Assembly (NCBI GenBank): GCA_005116745.1
Contig: SWDS01000007.1
Coordinates: 128,587 to 192,586 of the forward strand
DNA: 64,000 nucleotides
Direction of reading: 5' to 3'
DNA from: Nitrospira sp.
Lineage (GTDB): Bacteria; Nitrospirota; Nitrospiria; Nitrospirales; Nitrospiraceae
The notes under the pieces were generated by a model. That model was not told the DNA's origin and did not search any database. It saw nothing but the letters and a program-made list of their open reading frames with translations. This document shows, piece by piece, positions 8,520-18,083 of the stretch; position 1 is the stretch's first letter, and each line of letters begins with the position of its first letter. The position numbers and the translations under genes were made by a program.

Positions 8520-9296
8520 ATGGAACAGGCCATTCATCCGCTCGCCTCCCACATCCAAGGCGTCAAGAGACGACTGATCATCATTGGTGCGACGGTCTTG
8601 GGTGCGCTGGTGCTGACCTTCTCTTTTTCCGCTGAAATGGTGGCATGGCTCAACCGGCCCTTTTCAAACCAACTGGCTTTTTATGGCCCAACGGAGGCGC
8701 TGTTCGCTTCGATCAAGGTGTCGTTGTTGGCAGCCCTCATTCTCAGTTTGCCGGTCATTTTCTATCAGTGTTGGAAGTTTATCGAGCCCGCTCTGTTGCA
8801 GAAAGAACAGCGCTGGGCGATCCCGTTATTCATGGTGGCTGGGGGGCTGTTCGCGGTAGGGCTGGTCTTCTGCAATGTCGTGATTTTGCCGCTCGTGATC
8901 GATCTGTTCGTGAGTTTCGGACTCGATCGTGATATCACTCCGCAGCTGAGCGTGGGTACCTATATTGATTTTAACGTGAAATTTCTTCTCATCTTTGGCT
9001 GTGCGTTTGAGCTACCCTTAATCATGAGTCTTGTGGCAATGACTGGAGTGGTATCAGCGGACATGTTCGCTCGATACCGCAAACATGCCATTTTGTTGTG
9101 TCTCATTGTCTCTGCCATCGTGACTCCTGATGCCACGCTCTTTACCATGCTGTTGATGGCGGTTCCGCTGATGACGCTGTATGAGATCGGGATTCTCGGC
9201 GCTCGAATTTTCGGGCGAAAGCCGGACTCAGGGGGGATCGATTTGCCGCTTGACCCGGATCTGCCGATGAATACCGCTGGAACGAGGCTACGATGA
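8520..9296 (+). CDS. tatC: Sec-independent protein translocase TatC
   Basis: A 258-residue inner-membrane protein with six predicted transmembrane helices. The first helix follows an amphipathic N-terminus (HPLASHIQGVKRRL), and the core motifs YQCWKFIEPAL and FGCAFELPLI are TatC signatures. It recognises twin-arginine signal peptides and forms the folded-protein translocase with TatA/TatB, which are not in this window. Its stop overlaps the start of the next gene as ATGA. Confidence 0.95.
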   Translation: MEQAIHPLASHIQGVKRRLIIIGATVLGALVLTFSFSAEMVAWLNRPFSNQLAFYGPTEALFASIKVSLLAALILSLPVIFYQCWKFIEPALLQKEQRWAIPLFMVAGGLFAVGLVFCNVVILPLVIDLFVSFGLDRDITPQLSVGTYIDFNVKFLLIFGCAFELPLIMSLVAMTGVVSADMFARYRKHAILLCLIVSAIVTPDATLFTMLLMAVPLMTLYEIGILGARIFGRKPDSGGIDLPLDPDLPMNTAGTRLR

Positions 9297-10372
9297 GGCA
9301 TCGGACTGTAAAGGCTCCGTGCATTCGCACGATGGTCTCTGTGATCGCAATGTGGGGTGCTTTTTTCTGCCTGGGCGGCGGGGAGAGTCTCCAGGCTTCC
9401 GATCCGCTGAGGATTGCAGAGACTTCGACGGCCTCGGGGCCATCTGAACAATCTGCAGCCAGCGTGCAGGCTCTTGTGATAGGGAGCGATGGAATTCTCT
9501 ATGCCGGATCCTTCGGGCATGGGATTTTTCGAACCGTGGATCGAGGCGCGACGTGGGCTCCAGTAGGGGGTGGCATCACTGATCCATTTATCTTGAGTTT
9601 GGCCTCCGCGAAAGACGGAGCCGTCTATGCCGGTACGTTTCGTGGTGGAGTGTTTCGCTCACGAGACAAAGGGAACAGCTGGCAGCCGGTGAATGTGGGG
9701 CTCAAACGGCTTGAGGTCAAGTCCTTATTAGTGGTGGACCACGATCTGTTTGCCGGTACTGGAGATGGCGTGTATCGCCTGCATGGCTCCGAGGATCGTT
9801 GGACGCCTGTGACGTCTGGGTTAGACGATATTCTCGTTCATGCACTCGCTCGCTCTGCCGATGGAACCTTATTCGCAGGGACTTCCGGTCAAGGTCTCTT
9901 TCGGTTTAGCCCTCGCTCTACTGGTTGGGTACGCATGCGGCATGGATTGAAGGACCATGAAGGAATGATCGAAAATTTCATTCGTGTTCTCGTCATCGAT
10001 CAGGATCAAAGTATTTTGGCTGGCACGTTCGACGGCGGAGTCTTTCGTAGTACCGACGGCGGACTCACGTGGCGACCAATCAGCCGGGCCCTGCCTAACG
10101 ACTCTATCCGGGGTGTTGTATTCAGTGACGAAGGAGTCGTCGTGGCAACCGGGAATGGAATTTTTAAGACCATCGATAAGGGCAAGCAATGGATTCCCCT
10201 CAATAAGGGCCTGACGAGCCTTGCGGTGCAAGTGTTGATCGGATCGGGTGATAAAGGTCTCTACGCGGGGACGAGTTCCGGGGTGTTTCGTAGCGACGAT
10301 GGCGCCTCCTGGATAGCCGTCAATCAGGGGTTGGAGGTAGGAATCGCGCCCCCGCCATTTCTCTTTCGCTAA
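9293..10372 (+). CDS. Exported beta-propeller protein with BNR/YCF48-like repeats
   Basis: This 359-residue protein has a probable N-terminal signal sequence (VSVIAMWGAFFCLGGGESLQA). About seven repeats follow of the form LYAGTFGGGVFRSTDGGxTWxPVxxGL, spaced roughly 40-45 residues apart, which should fold as a beta-propeller of the photosynthesis-stability/sortilin/BNR type. Such proteins act as periplasmic or surface scaffolds. No catalytic residues are evident. The start overlaps tatC by 4 bases, so the two are translationally coupled. Confidence 0.82.
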   Translation: MRHRTVKAPCIRTMVSVIAMWGAFFCLGGGESLQASDPLRIAETSTASGPSEQSAASVQALVIGSDGILYAGSFGHGIFRTVDRGATWAPVGGGITDPFILSLASAKDGAVYAGTFRGGVFRSRDKGNSWQPVNVGLKRLEVKSLLVVDHDLFAGTGDGVYRLHGSEDRWTPVTSGLDDILVHALARSADGTLFAGTSGQGLFRFSPRSTGWVRMRHGLKDHEGMIENFIRVLVIDQDQSILAGTFDGGVFRSTDGGLTWRPISRALPNDSIRGVVFSDEGVVVATGNGIFKTIDKGKQWIPLNKGLTSLAVQVLIGSGDKGLYAGTSSGVFRSDDGASWIAVNQGLEVGIAPPPFLFR

Positions 10373-10392
10373 ACTTAGAAAGGACGACTGTA

Positions 10393-10905
10393 ATGGCTGA
10401 GATAGGCGAGAAAATACGGGCAACAATAGCCGTGACAAGTAAGGGACAACCCATGGGAGAAATCGTACTCAGGTTTTTCTCGGATGTGGCGCCTGGTCAC
10501 GTTAATAACTTTATGAAGCTTTCCAAGGATGGGTTTTACAATGGGACGACGTTTCACCGTGTTATTCCTGGGTTTATGATTCAGGGAGGGGATCCCAACA
10601 GTAAGAATTCAGACCGGTCATCCCACGGAATGGGTGGACCTGGTCATAAAGTAAAGGCGGAGTTTAATAGTACGCCACACAAGCGAGGTATTGTCTCGAT
10701 GGCCCGTTCGAACGATCCGGATAGCGCTGGATCACAGTTCTTTATTTGTGTCGCAGATGCCAATTTTCTCGATTGGCAATACACGGCCTTTGGGGAGGTG
10801 GTCAGCGGAATGGAGGTAGCCGATAAGATTGTCACGATGAAGCGTGACGGGCAAGACAATCCGCTGGAGCGAGCCGAGATGACCGTCACGATCAGTGAGG
10901 GGTAA
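10393..10905 (+). CDS. Cyclophilin-type peptidyl-prolyl cis-trans isomerase
   Basis: A 170-residue cyclophilin that catalyses proline isomerisation during folding. The core FHRVIPGFMIQGGDP, FSMARSNDPDSAGSQFFI-type segment (here VSMARSND) and the F..TAFGEVV motif are typical, and the catalytic Arg of FHRV is present. No signal peptide is visible, so it is probably cytoplasmic (PpiB-like). AAAGGA lies upstream of the ATG at 10393. It is 20 bases after the propeller gene. Confidence 0.93.
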   Translation: MAEIGEKIRATIAVTSKGQPMGEIVLRFFSDVAPGHVNNFMKLSKDGFYNGTTFHRVIPGFMIQGGDPNSKNSDRSSHGMGGPGHKVKAEFNSTPHKRGIVSMARSNDPDSAGSQFFICVADANFLDWQYTAFGEVVSGMEVADKIVTMKRDGQDNPLERAEMTVTISEG

Positions 10906-10922
10906 CAGAGAGGGAGTAAGAA

Positions 10923-11663
10923 GTGAGCTGTAAGGAGACCCATAATCGGACAGGGTGGATCATTGCCGGCCTCCTCACTGTGTGCTCTATCCTATCGGCC
11001 GGTTGTGCCGCTCCGCATGTGCCAGCGCGAATTATTTACGAGGATCCGGTCAATTTTGTACGATTGGAAGAGGACTCGGAAGTGCTCGCGGAATGGCCAC
11101 CGAGTCACCATACGCATCCGTTTATAATCGAACCGGATAAATTGCGGACGATTTTGTCGGGTTTGAAGGTGCAGGAGCATTGGATTGCGCTGCAGCGGTG
11201 GATGCGGGGGGAGTCTCCCTTGGTTCCAGCCTTCACGGAGGAGGAGTTGGCTCTCTTGTCTATGCGTCTATCCGAGGCGCTGGCTGAGGCGAAGGACAAC
11301 GAACGAGTGACCTTTTATTTGAGCCAGCCGCAGACCTTCGCTCGGCGCATTATCACGACGGGTGGATTCTACGTTCATGGGACGGAACTGCACATTATTC
11401 TGGGGAATTGGAAAATTATTTACGGCATCCCGGCCTATGGGATGATCTATGATCGGCGTTATCCGATGCGACCGACCGCCGCGAAAGGCTTTGATTTAAG
11501 GTTTGAACCAGCTGAGGCCGTTGTTCCGATGAAGAGTAGCCTGCTGGATGGGATTTTAGCTAATTCTAAGGACGAGCTCATCATCGATCTGACCAAGCTT
11601 GATCCACCTGATCCAGAGGTTTCTCTTATTCGATCGTGCTTGAATCATGAGTCTCTGTGTTAG
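10923..11663 (+). CDS. Lipoprotein of unknown function
   Basis: A 246-residue protein starting at GTG 10923. It has a hydrophobic signal and a lipobox around LSAGC at residue 28, so it is a probable lipoprotein. The rest is a compact globular region with no recognised motif (PFIIEPDKLRTILSGLKVQ, then TTGGFYVHGTELHIILGN, then IYDRRYPMRPTAAKGFDL). The arrangement of segments suggests a conserved exported protein rather than a spurious frame. It is the last gene of the plus-strand run starting at radA. Confidence 0.7.
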   Translation: MSCKETHNRTGWIIAGLLTVCSILSAGCAAPHVPARIIYEDPVNFVRLEEDSEVLAEWPPSHHTHPFIIEPDKLRTILSGLKVQEHWIALQRWMRGESPLVPAFTEEELALLSMRLSEALAEAKDNERVTFYLSQPQTFARRIITTGGFYVHGTELHIILGNWKIIYGIPAYGMIYDRRYPMRPTAAKGFDLRFEPAEAVVPMKSSLLDGILANSKDELIIDLTKLDPPDPEVSLIRSCLNHESLC

Positions 11664-11742
11664 TACCAGCAGGTGACACGGTTCACGCTCGACTTGATGC
11701 AGGCAGCGTTTGCTGGAAGACTCGAAAAATGAAGCGAACGTC

Positions 11743-12729
11743 TTATCGACTGCTTAGGCCAAAAAGATACATATGGGGTACTTCCATTAGCGCTTCGGCG
11801 ATGGACTGCCAGCCGAGCTTGCTTTGACCTTCAATGCGATCACAAAAGCGTATGGGTAGCTCATCCACATCCGCACCCAGCTGCATGGCCCGCCAGGCGA
11901 GCTCCACTTGAAAGATGTACCCTTTTGCTCGGACGGTAGCGAGGTTCATCCGCGTCAAGAGCTCACGACGATAGCAGCGGAATCCTCCTGTCCAGTCGTG
12001 GATGGTCGAGCCCAGGAAGAGGCTGACGTAGCTATTCCCGCAGCGAGAAACGAAACGACGGCGGGCGTTCCAGTTCTCGGTCCCGCCGCCAGGCACGTAG
12101 CGACTTCCGATCACCAGGTCGGCAGTGTGGCTTCGGTGTACCAGGCGGGGTAGGTCCCAGGGCGCATGGCTGAAGTCACAATCCATTTCAATGATGAGAC
12201 TATAATTCCGCTGCAGTGCCCACGTGAATCCCGCGAGATAGGCTGGCCCAAGTCCTTCTTTGTGTGGCCGGTGCAGGACGTGTACATGCCCATATCGACC
12301 ACTGAGCTGATCGGCTAATTCTCCAGTCCCGTCTGGGGAGTTATCATCAACGACTACGATATCAGCGACAAGATATTGACTGATTGCCCGAACAAGCGCC
12401 TCAAGATTGCCGCGTTCATTGTATGTTGGGAGGACAATGAGAATCGATTGTTTGAAATCGAACGGTGAGTCGGGGATGAGAGGTGTACCTGCCCCCACTT
12501 GGGAATATCCTAGAGACTGGTTTTCAGTAGAATGAATAGCAATGCGTGCGCTGTCAGCGCCACGGGTGATTAGCGCTTCAGCGAGTTCAAAGTTGGGTAC
12601 AGCGTAGGCTTCATCCATGCCCAGCTTCCGGAGAGGCGTTGCACCATCCTCCTTTCCGATGTGATGGAAATGTATGAACGGTGGGGGAGTTTCATCGAAC
12701 AGCGGAGCGATTGATGGGCTACTGGACAT
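11743..12729 (-). CDS. GT2 polyprenol-phosphate mannosyltransferase-like protein
   Basis: A family 2 glycosyltransferase of the dolichol-phosphate-mannose synthase (DPM1) type. The catalytic domain begins about residue 95 with ILIVLPTYNERGNLEALV. The nucleotide-sugar motif VVVDDNSPDGTG, the metal-binding EMDCDFSHAP and the WTGGFRCYRR acceptor segment follow. It would transfer a sugar from a nucleotide donor to undecaprenyl phosphate on the cytoplasmic face. There is no C-terminal membrane domain. The first ~95 residues are unlike the family and probably disordered. ATG 12729 is taken as start; a TTG at 12741 adds four residues. Confidence 0.85.
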   Translation of the reverse strand: MSSSPSIAPLFDETPPPFIHFHHIGKEDGATPLRKLGMDEAYAVPNFELAEALITRGADSARIAIHSTENQSLGYSQVGAGTPLIPDSPFDFKQSILIVLPTYNERGNLEALVRAISQYLVADIVVVDDNSPDGTGELADQLSGRYGHVHVLHRPHKEGLGPAYLAGFTWALQRNYSLIIEMDCDFSHAPWDLPRLVHRSHTADLVIGSRYVPGGGTENWNARRRFVSRCGNSYVSLFLGSTIHDWTGGFRCYRRELLTRMNLATVRAKGYIFQVELAWRAMQLGADVDELPIRFCDRIEGQSKLGWQSIAEALMEVPHMYLFGLSSR

Positions 12730-12741
12730 GGCGTTGTTCAA

Positions 12742-13047
12742 TGAATTGTTCGCCTAGGGCATGGCATAGTATGGTGAAGGTTGACCGGTCTGCACACGAA
12801 AGATATGAGAAATAGTGGGTGTACGATCCGTGACGCTAAAGAAGAAGTGGTGGAACGACAGAGGACTCTCCTTGTTGAAATCGGCGGTATTCTAGTCGAG
12901 AGCAGAGAGGTGCGCAAGAAGAGATTCAGTCAGCTATGTCAGAGCGCTGGTTACGCGTTTTGACAGTGCGGGAACGGCTATGCTACAGTCCGCGATCCGT
13001 TGATATTGCAGGCTTTTCTATCGCTTAACCTCTGAAGGAACACTGTT
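12742..13047. other. Intergenic region upstream of the FAD oxidoreductase
   Basis: About 300 bases between divergent genes. The only supported element is a promoter-like pair at 12960-12989. A 60-codon open frame at 12781-12963 starts with TTG, has no ribosome binding site and no recognisable product. Confidence 0.5.
12960..12989 (+). promoter_or_regulatory. Sigma70-type promoter candidate for the FAD oxidoreductase gene
   Basis: TTGACA at 12960-12965 is followed after 18 bases by TACAGT at 12984-12989. The coding start is 59 bases downstream, leaving a normal leader. Confidence 0.45.
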
Positions 13048-14400
13048 ATGAGCGGGACACAGACGCACGTGATTGTTGTGGCAGGAGCAGGACCGGCTGG
13101 GCTGGCTGTTGCCAGCACGCTCTCGAAAGCCGGCCACGAAATCATTATTCTCAATCGTGATATCAAATTCGGTGGATTGGCTGAATACGGGATCTTCCCC
13201 TCTAAGCTGAAACTCCGCGGCGGGCTCAAGAAACAGTACTGGGAACTTCTTCAGCAGAAGAACGTCCATTATTTTGGGAATGTCTCCATCGGGACCGGAA
13301 AAGACCTCACGGTCGAAGATGTGCGCGAGCTGGGTGCGAACGCGGTGGTTTTCACGATCGGTGCGCAGGGGACCAAGGCCATCGGAGTCGAGGGGGACTC
13401 TGCTCAGGGCGTGTTTCACGCAAAAGATGTGGTCTATCACTTCAATCGTTTGCCGGGCTTTGGCGACCGTCCATTTGAAATGGGACAACACGTCGCTGTG
13501 ATCGGGGCGGGAGATGTGATGGTAGATATCGCCCACTGGTTGGTCCGCTACAAGAAAGTTGCGAGGGTCACGGCCATCGTAAGACGGGGCCCCGTGGAAC
13601 GTAAGTACAATCCAAAAGAGATCCGCAGCATTTGTGCCAACATGGACCTCGAGGGGATCAAAGCTGAGTTTGAGCGCATCAAGGACCGTCTTGCCAAGGT
13701 TGGCCAGAATCCCGATGAGGTCTTGAAGGCGCTCACAGACGAATTTACCAAATGTGAGGCGAAGGCATCCGAGACAAAGATGGGCTTCCGTTTCCTTGCG
13801 TCGCCGAAGCGTATTCTGGTTGACGGCAATAATCGGGTTCGTGGACTTGAAATGGAAGAGAACAGACTTGATCCGAAGGGTGAGGATACGGTTGCAGCGG
13901 GCTTGAAGGCGTATTACGAGTTTCCTTGTGATTCCGTTGTCTTTGCCGTCGGCGACAAGGTAGATGAGACGGTTGGTCTACCCTATAAGAATGGCATGTT
14001 TACTACCAACCCCAACAAGACTAGTAATGATCCTGATGATGCGCTCTTCCAGGCCTACGATGAATCTGCAGGCAAGGTGATGGACGGCGTATTTTTGGCT
14101 GGTTGGGCTCGAAAAGCCAGCGAGGGCCTCGTCGGCGTCGCAAAGCGCGACGGAGATTGGTGTGCAGAGGTGGTTGAACGGTACCTTGCAACTAAGGCGG
14201 GAGAGGGAGACGCCAACATTGTTCTGGATCGCTTGCACGCGCGCTTGCGGCAACGTCAGAGTCGCCCGGTCGACGTGAATGGGTTGCGGGCGTTGGAGAT
14301 GGCAGAACACTCATTCCTCGAGAAGTCCGATTGTATCGGGGAGTTCAAGTTTTCAGCCAATCAGGAGATGCTCAATTATATTGAGCAGAGGAAAGTGTGA
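13048..14400 (+). CDS. FAD/NAD(P)-binding oxidoreductase (ferredoxin-NADP reductase / GltD-like)
   Basis: A 450-residue two-dinucleotide-binding flavoprotein. The FAD motif GAGPAGLAVASTLSKAGHE is at residues 13-31, a second nucleotide motif VIGAGDVMVDIAHWLVR near 150, and a C-terminal GWARKASEGLVGVAKRDGDW is typical of adrenodoxin-reductase-like and glutamate-synthase-small-subunit-like enzymes. It probably moves electrons between NAD(P)H and an iron-sulfur or flavin partner. No 4Fe-4S cysteine cluster precedes the FAD domain, unlike GltD, and no partner gene is adjacent. The physiological acceptor is unknown. Confidence 0.82.
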   Translation: MSGTQTHVIVVAGAGPAGLAVASTLSKAGHEIIILNRDIKFGGLAEYGIFPSKLKLRGGLKKQYWELLQQKNVHYFGNVSIGTGKDLTVEDVRELGANAVVFTIGAQGTKAIGVEGDSAQGVFHAKDVVYHFNRLPGFGDRPFEMGQHVAVIGAGDVMVDIAHWLVRYKKVARVTAIVRRGPVERKYNPKEIRSICANMDLEGIKAEFERIKDRLAKVGQNPDEVLKALTDEFTKCEAKASETKMGFRFLASPKRILVDGNNRVRGLEMEENRLDPKGEDTVAAGLKAYYEFPCDSVVFAVGDKVDETVGLPYKNGMFTTNPNKTSNDPDDALFQAYDESAGKVMDGVFLAGWARKASEGLVGVAKRDGDWCAEVVERYLATKAGEGDANIVLDRLHARLRQRQSRPVDVNGLRALEMAEHSFLEKSDCIGEFKFSANQEMLNYIEQRKV

Positions 14401-14420
14401 AGTATCGGGAGGCTTCATCT

Positions 14421-15281
14421 TCACGCATGTCCCCATTTGAGTTTTTCCCGCAACACTTCGTAGTAGTGACTTTCTGGAAATCTGATCAATTGGGTCCGAT
14501 AGTCTGAAGTTTCAATGACTGCGGTGTCTCCTTGTGTGATGGAGACACCGACCTGCCCATCAAGTGTGGCCATCGATCCCTCATCCTTACTCGTGAGCGT
14601 CACTTCAATGACGACGTTGCCCGGTACGATTAATGGGCGATGCGTCAGTGTGTGTGGGCAGATTGGCGTCAGGATGAGCGCCTGCAGGGCGGGGTTCATG
14701 ATAGGCCCTCCGGCTGAGAGCGAGTAGGCTGTTGAGCCTGTCGGTGTGCCAATGATCAGGCCGTCCCCTCGCAGATTCGTCACGAACTGGCCATCAATGG
14801 CGATGTGGAGTTCAATCATGCGAGCCAGGGTCCCTTTGCTGATGACGACATCGTTGAGTACGATGCCTCTCGCAACGGTTTCCCCATGCCGATGGACGTG
14901 GGTGGCCAGCATCAGTCGTTCATCAAGAGTAAAATCGTTGGCAAATACCCGTTCGAGGGAAGGATAGAGGTTGTCCAATCGGACTTCCGTCAAGAAGCCC
15001 AGGCCTCCCATATTGACACCCAAGATGGGAATGCTCCGTTCTGCTGCGAGCCGTGCAGCATTGAGAATAGTGCCGTCCCCTCCGAGCACCAAGAGAACAT
15101 CGGCTTTCTGAGCCAGTTGAGTCTTGGGAATTCCTCCGACCTCGTTCAAGAGTGCTGCAGATATAGTATCGAGCAAGACATCAATGTTACGGGCACGGAG
15201 CCAGGCAGCCACGCCGAGTAGCGTGTCTCTTACTTCGGGGAACTTGGGCTTGGTTAAGATTCCTATGCTTTTACTTTTCAT
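14421..15281 (-). CDS. nadK: NAD kinase
   Basis: A 286-residue NAD kinase that phosphorylates NAD to NADP with ATP or polyphosphate. The diagnostic LVLGGDGTILNAARL is near residue 65, NMGGLGFLTEV follows and the conserved TPTGSTAYSLSAGGPI segment is at about 180. It is convergent with the FAD oxidoreductase, 20 bases apart, and divergent from clpC. Confidence 0.95.
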   Translation of the reverse strand: MKSKSIGILTKPKFPEVRDTLLGVAAWLRARNIDVLLDTISAALLNEVGGIPKTQLAQKADVLLVLGGDGTILNAARLAAERSIPILGVNMGGLGFLTEVRLDNLYPSLERVFANDFTLDERLMLATHVHRHGETVARGIVLNDVVISKGTLARMIELHIAIDGQFVTNLRGDGLIIGTPTGSTAYSLSAGGPIMNPALQALILTPICPHTLTHRPLIVPGNVVIEVTLTSKDEGSMATLDGQVGVSITQGDTAVIETSDYRTQLIRFPESHYYEVLREKLKWGHA

Positions 15282-15449
15282 GGATACCAGGCATATGGTT
15301 GGGCAAAGAAGGAGTGTGATTGTATCGGGATGCTGATTTTCATGTCAACGGAAAGTCCATTGAGGTTCTGGTCCTGTTGACACAGCAGAACAAGAGAAGG
15401 GATAGAAGTGAGGTGGTCTTCAACGCGCTGTCTTGTTCTCCACTCAATC

Positions 15450-15478
15450 TTGACTCTCAATCATACTGTGGTTAGAAT
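15450..15478 (+). promoter_or_regulatory. Sigma70-type promoter for clpC
   Basis: TTGACT at 15450-15455 and TAGAAT at 15473-15478 are separated by exactly 17 bases. A transcript would start near 15485, about 64 bases before clpC. No heat-shock CIRCE or CtsR-type repeat is visible around it. Confidence 0.65.
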
Positions 15479-15548
15479 CACAACAAGGTTTTTCAAGGGG
15501 TTTGCTCGAACGCGGCCAGGAGTTTCTACTCTCTGAGAAGGAGGCAGG

Positions 15549-17975
15549 ATGTTCGAACGATTCACGGACAAAGGTCGAAAGATCATCATCCTCGCACGCG
15601 AGGAGGCCGAGCGGCACCAAAATGACTATCTAGGGACTGAACATCTCGTCCTGGCCATCCTCCGTGAGTCTGATGGCATTGCCCTTATGATTCTGAAAAA
15701 GATGGGGCTTTCTACTGAGCAGATCAGGTTGGAAATCGAGCGAAATCTGCCCGGTGGTGGAACGACGATGACGTTTGGGGAAATCCCATTTAGCCCACGC
15801 GTGAAGAAGGTCATTGAATATGGTGTTGAAGAGGCTCGCCTGTTGGGCCACAACCACATCGGTAGTGAACACCTGCTTCTTGGACTGTTGCGGGAAGAAG
15901 AGGGGATCGGTGGGAAAATTCTTCGGAGTTTGGGCGCGAATCTTCTGACGGCGCGTCAGCTGACCGTCACATTTTTGCGGAAATCTGCTCCACGTGAGCG
16001 TGATCGAAAGAGCAATACCCCGGCGTTGGATGAGTTTGGCCGTGATCTGACACAGATGGCTCAAGAAGGTCAATTGGACCCGGTGATTGGTCGAGCTGAT
16101 GAAATCGAACGTGTGTTGCAAATTCTCAGTCGGAGAAGTAAAAACAATCCCGTCCTTATCGGCGAGTCTGGTGTGGGAAAGACCGCGATTGTCGAGGGAC
16201 TAGCTCAACGCATCATTCAATCTGAAGTTCCTGACAACCTGCTCTCTCGTCGGGTCATCGCCTTGGATCTAGGGTCGCTCGTGGCAGGCACAAAATATCG
16301 TGGACAGTTTGAAGAACGCCTCAAGGTGGTCATGAAGGAGATTGTCCAAGCGGGCAATATCATTATCTTCATCGATGAACTTCACACCCTCGTTGGGGCT
16401 GGGGCTGCGGAAGGGTCTATTGATGCTTCCAATATGTTGAAGCCGGCCTTATCGCGCGGCGAGATTCAATGCATTGGGGCTACGACCTTGGATGAGTACC
16501 GAAAGCATATTGAAAAAGACGGTGCCTTGAAACGGCGATTCCAACCCATCCATGTTCAGCCGCCCAATCTCGATGAAACGGTCCTCATTATCCAAGGGCT
16601 TCGGGATCGATACGAAGAGCATCATGGAGTGGAAATCACGGAAGATGCCATTGTTGAGGCTGTGAAGTTGGCGGATCGGTACATCACCGACCGGTTCCTT
16701 CCGGACAAGGCGATTGATTTGATCGACGAAACGGGCTCGCGTGCCAAACTTCAGACCTACGCCCTCCCTTCTGAATTGAAAGCAATGGAGCAAGAGCTGA
16801 AGAAGGTGTCGCGAGAGAAGGAGCTCTCGATCTCCATGCAGAATTTCGAAGAGGCCGTACGGCATCGTGAGGAAGAGGAGCGGCTGCGCAAGCTGCTCGA
16901 CGAATCGAAGCGAGAATGGAAGAAGAATCAGGAAAAGAACAAGCCTGTGATCGGTAAAGAGGATGTCGCCTATGTTGTCTCAAAAATGACCGGTATTCCG
17001 CTCTTTAAGTTGGAAGAAGAAGAGTCCAACAAGCTCTTGCGCATGGAGGAGTTTCTCCATAAACGAGTCATCGGTCAAAATGAGGCGATCTCTGCGGTTG
17101 CTCGTGCCATCCGTCGTTCTCGTGCCGGTTTGAAGGAAGCCAAGAAGCCCATTGGCTCGTTCATCTTTCTCGGGCCCACAGGTGTCGGAAAAACGGAATT
17201 GGCCAGGACATTGGCAGAGTTTCTGTTCAACAGCGAAGATGCGTTGATTCGTGTCGATATGTCTGAATACCAGGAAAAATTTACAAGTTCGCGGCTCTTC
17301 GGTGCGCCTCCCGGCTATGTGGGGTATGAAGAAGGAGGGCAGCTGACCGAGAAAGTCCGCCGTCGGCCTTATTCTGTCGTATTATTCGATGAAATTGAGA
17401 AGGCGCATCCGGATGTGTTCAATGTTCTCCTTCAAGTATTAGACGACGGCGTGCTGACCGATAGTCTTGGACGAAAGATTGACTTCAAAAATACGGTTGT
17501 CATTATGACGTCCAACATCGGGACGAAAATGATTCAGAAGGGTGTTTCTCTTGGTTTTCAGAGCACAGAGGGCGAAGCCGCGCGTCGGAAGAAGGAAGAA
17601 GTACTCGGAGAGCTTCGGAAGTCGTTCAGTCCAGAGTTCCTGAACCGGATCGACGAAATCGTGATCTTCCATCAGCTGGAAAAAGAGCAGCTCTACAGCA
17701 TCTTGGATATCCTGCTCCGTGAGTTGAACCTCCGCCTATTGGATAAAGGGATTGAGATTGAGGTCGATGATGAAGTCAAGCAATGGCTTATCAAAGAGGG
17801 TTATGAGCCGTTGTACGGAGCGAGGCCAATGCGTCGGGCGATTCAACGTGCCATCGGTGACCCGCTCTCCGATGAGCTCATCAGAGGACGCTTCAAAGAA
17901 AGCCGCAAAGTGAAAGTGGTTCTGCGGGATGGAGCCCCGGCTTTCATCGAGCAGGAGGCCATGGCTGGAGTCTAG
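15549..17975 (+). CDS. clpC: ATP-dependent Clp protease ATP-binding subunit ClpC
   Basis: An 808-residue Hsp100 unfoldase that feeds substrates to ClpP (not in the window). It has the double Clp-N repeat (residues 1-145), AAA1 with Walker A GESGVGKT near 210, a UVR-type coiled segment ([18 protein letters not shown]) near 430, AAA2 with [13 protein letters not shown] near 545, and a C-terminal D2-small domain. The UVR segment and length mark ClpC rather than ClpA or ClpB. GAGAAGGAGG precedes the ATG. It is first in the long plus-strand run to accC. Confidence 0.96.
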   Translation: MFERFTDKGRKIIILAREEAERHQNDYLGTEHLVLAILRESDGIALMILKKMGLSTEQIRLEIERNLPGGGTTMTFGEIPFSPRVKKVIEYGVEEARLLGHNHIGSEHLLLGLLREEEGIGGKILRSLGANLLTARQLTVTFLRKSAPRERDRKSNTPALDEFGRDLTQMAQEGQLDPVIGRADEIERVLQILSRRSKNNPVLIGESGVGKTAIVEGLAQRIIQSEVPDNLLSRRVIALDLGSLVAGTKYRGQFEERLKVVMKEIVQAGNIIIFIDELHTLVGAGAAEGSIDASNMLKPALSRGEIQCIGATTLDEYRKHIEKDGALKRRFQPIHVQPPNLDETVLIIQGLRDRYEEHHGVEITEDAIVEAVKLADRYITDRFLPDKAIDLIDETGSRAKLQTYALPSELKAMEQELKKVSREKELSISMQNFEEAVRHREEEERLRKLLDESKREWKKNQEKNKPVIGKEDVAYVVSKMTGIPLFKLEEEESNKLLRMEEFLHKRVIGQNEAISAVARAIRRSRAGLKEAKKPIGSFIFLGPTGVGKTELARTLAEFLFNSEDALIRVDMSEYQEKFTSSRLFGAPPGYVGYEEGGQLTEKVRRRPYSVVLFDEIEKAHPDVFNVLLQVLDDGVLTDSLGRKIDFKNTVVIMTSNIGTKMIQKGVSLGFQSTEGEAARRKKEEVLGELRKSFSPEFLNRIDEIVIFHQLEKEQLYSILDILLRELNLRLLDKGIEIEVDDEVKQWLIKEGYEPLYGARPMRRAIQRAIGDPLSDELIRGRFKESRKVKVVLRDGAPAFIEQEAMAGV

Positions 17976-18083
17976 TGCCCTTTGTGATCGTTCACGTTCC
18001 CAGGCAATCGTGAGCGGCCTCTGTGGCGGATCGCTGCAGGGGCCGTTTTGTTATTCAATCCCATCTGGTCCATTCGTAACGAG

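Noticed and set aside
12781-12963. 60-codon plus frame in the gap before the FAD oxidoreductase
   Set aside because: TTG start without a ribosome site, no recognised product, and it runs into the promoter-like pair.
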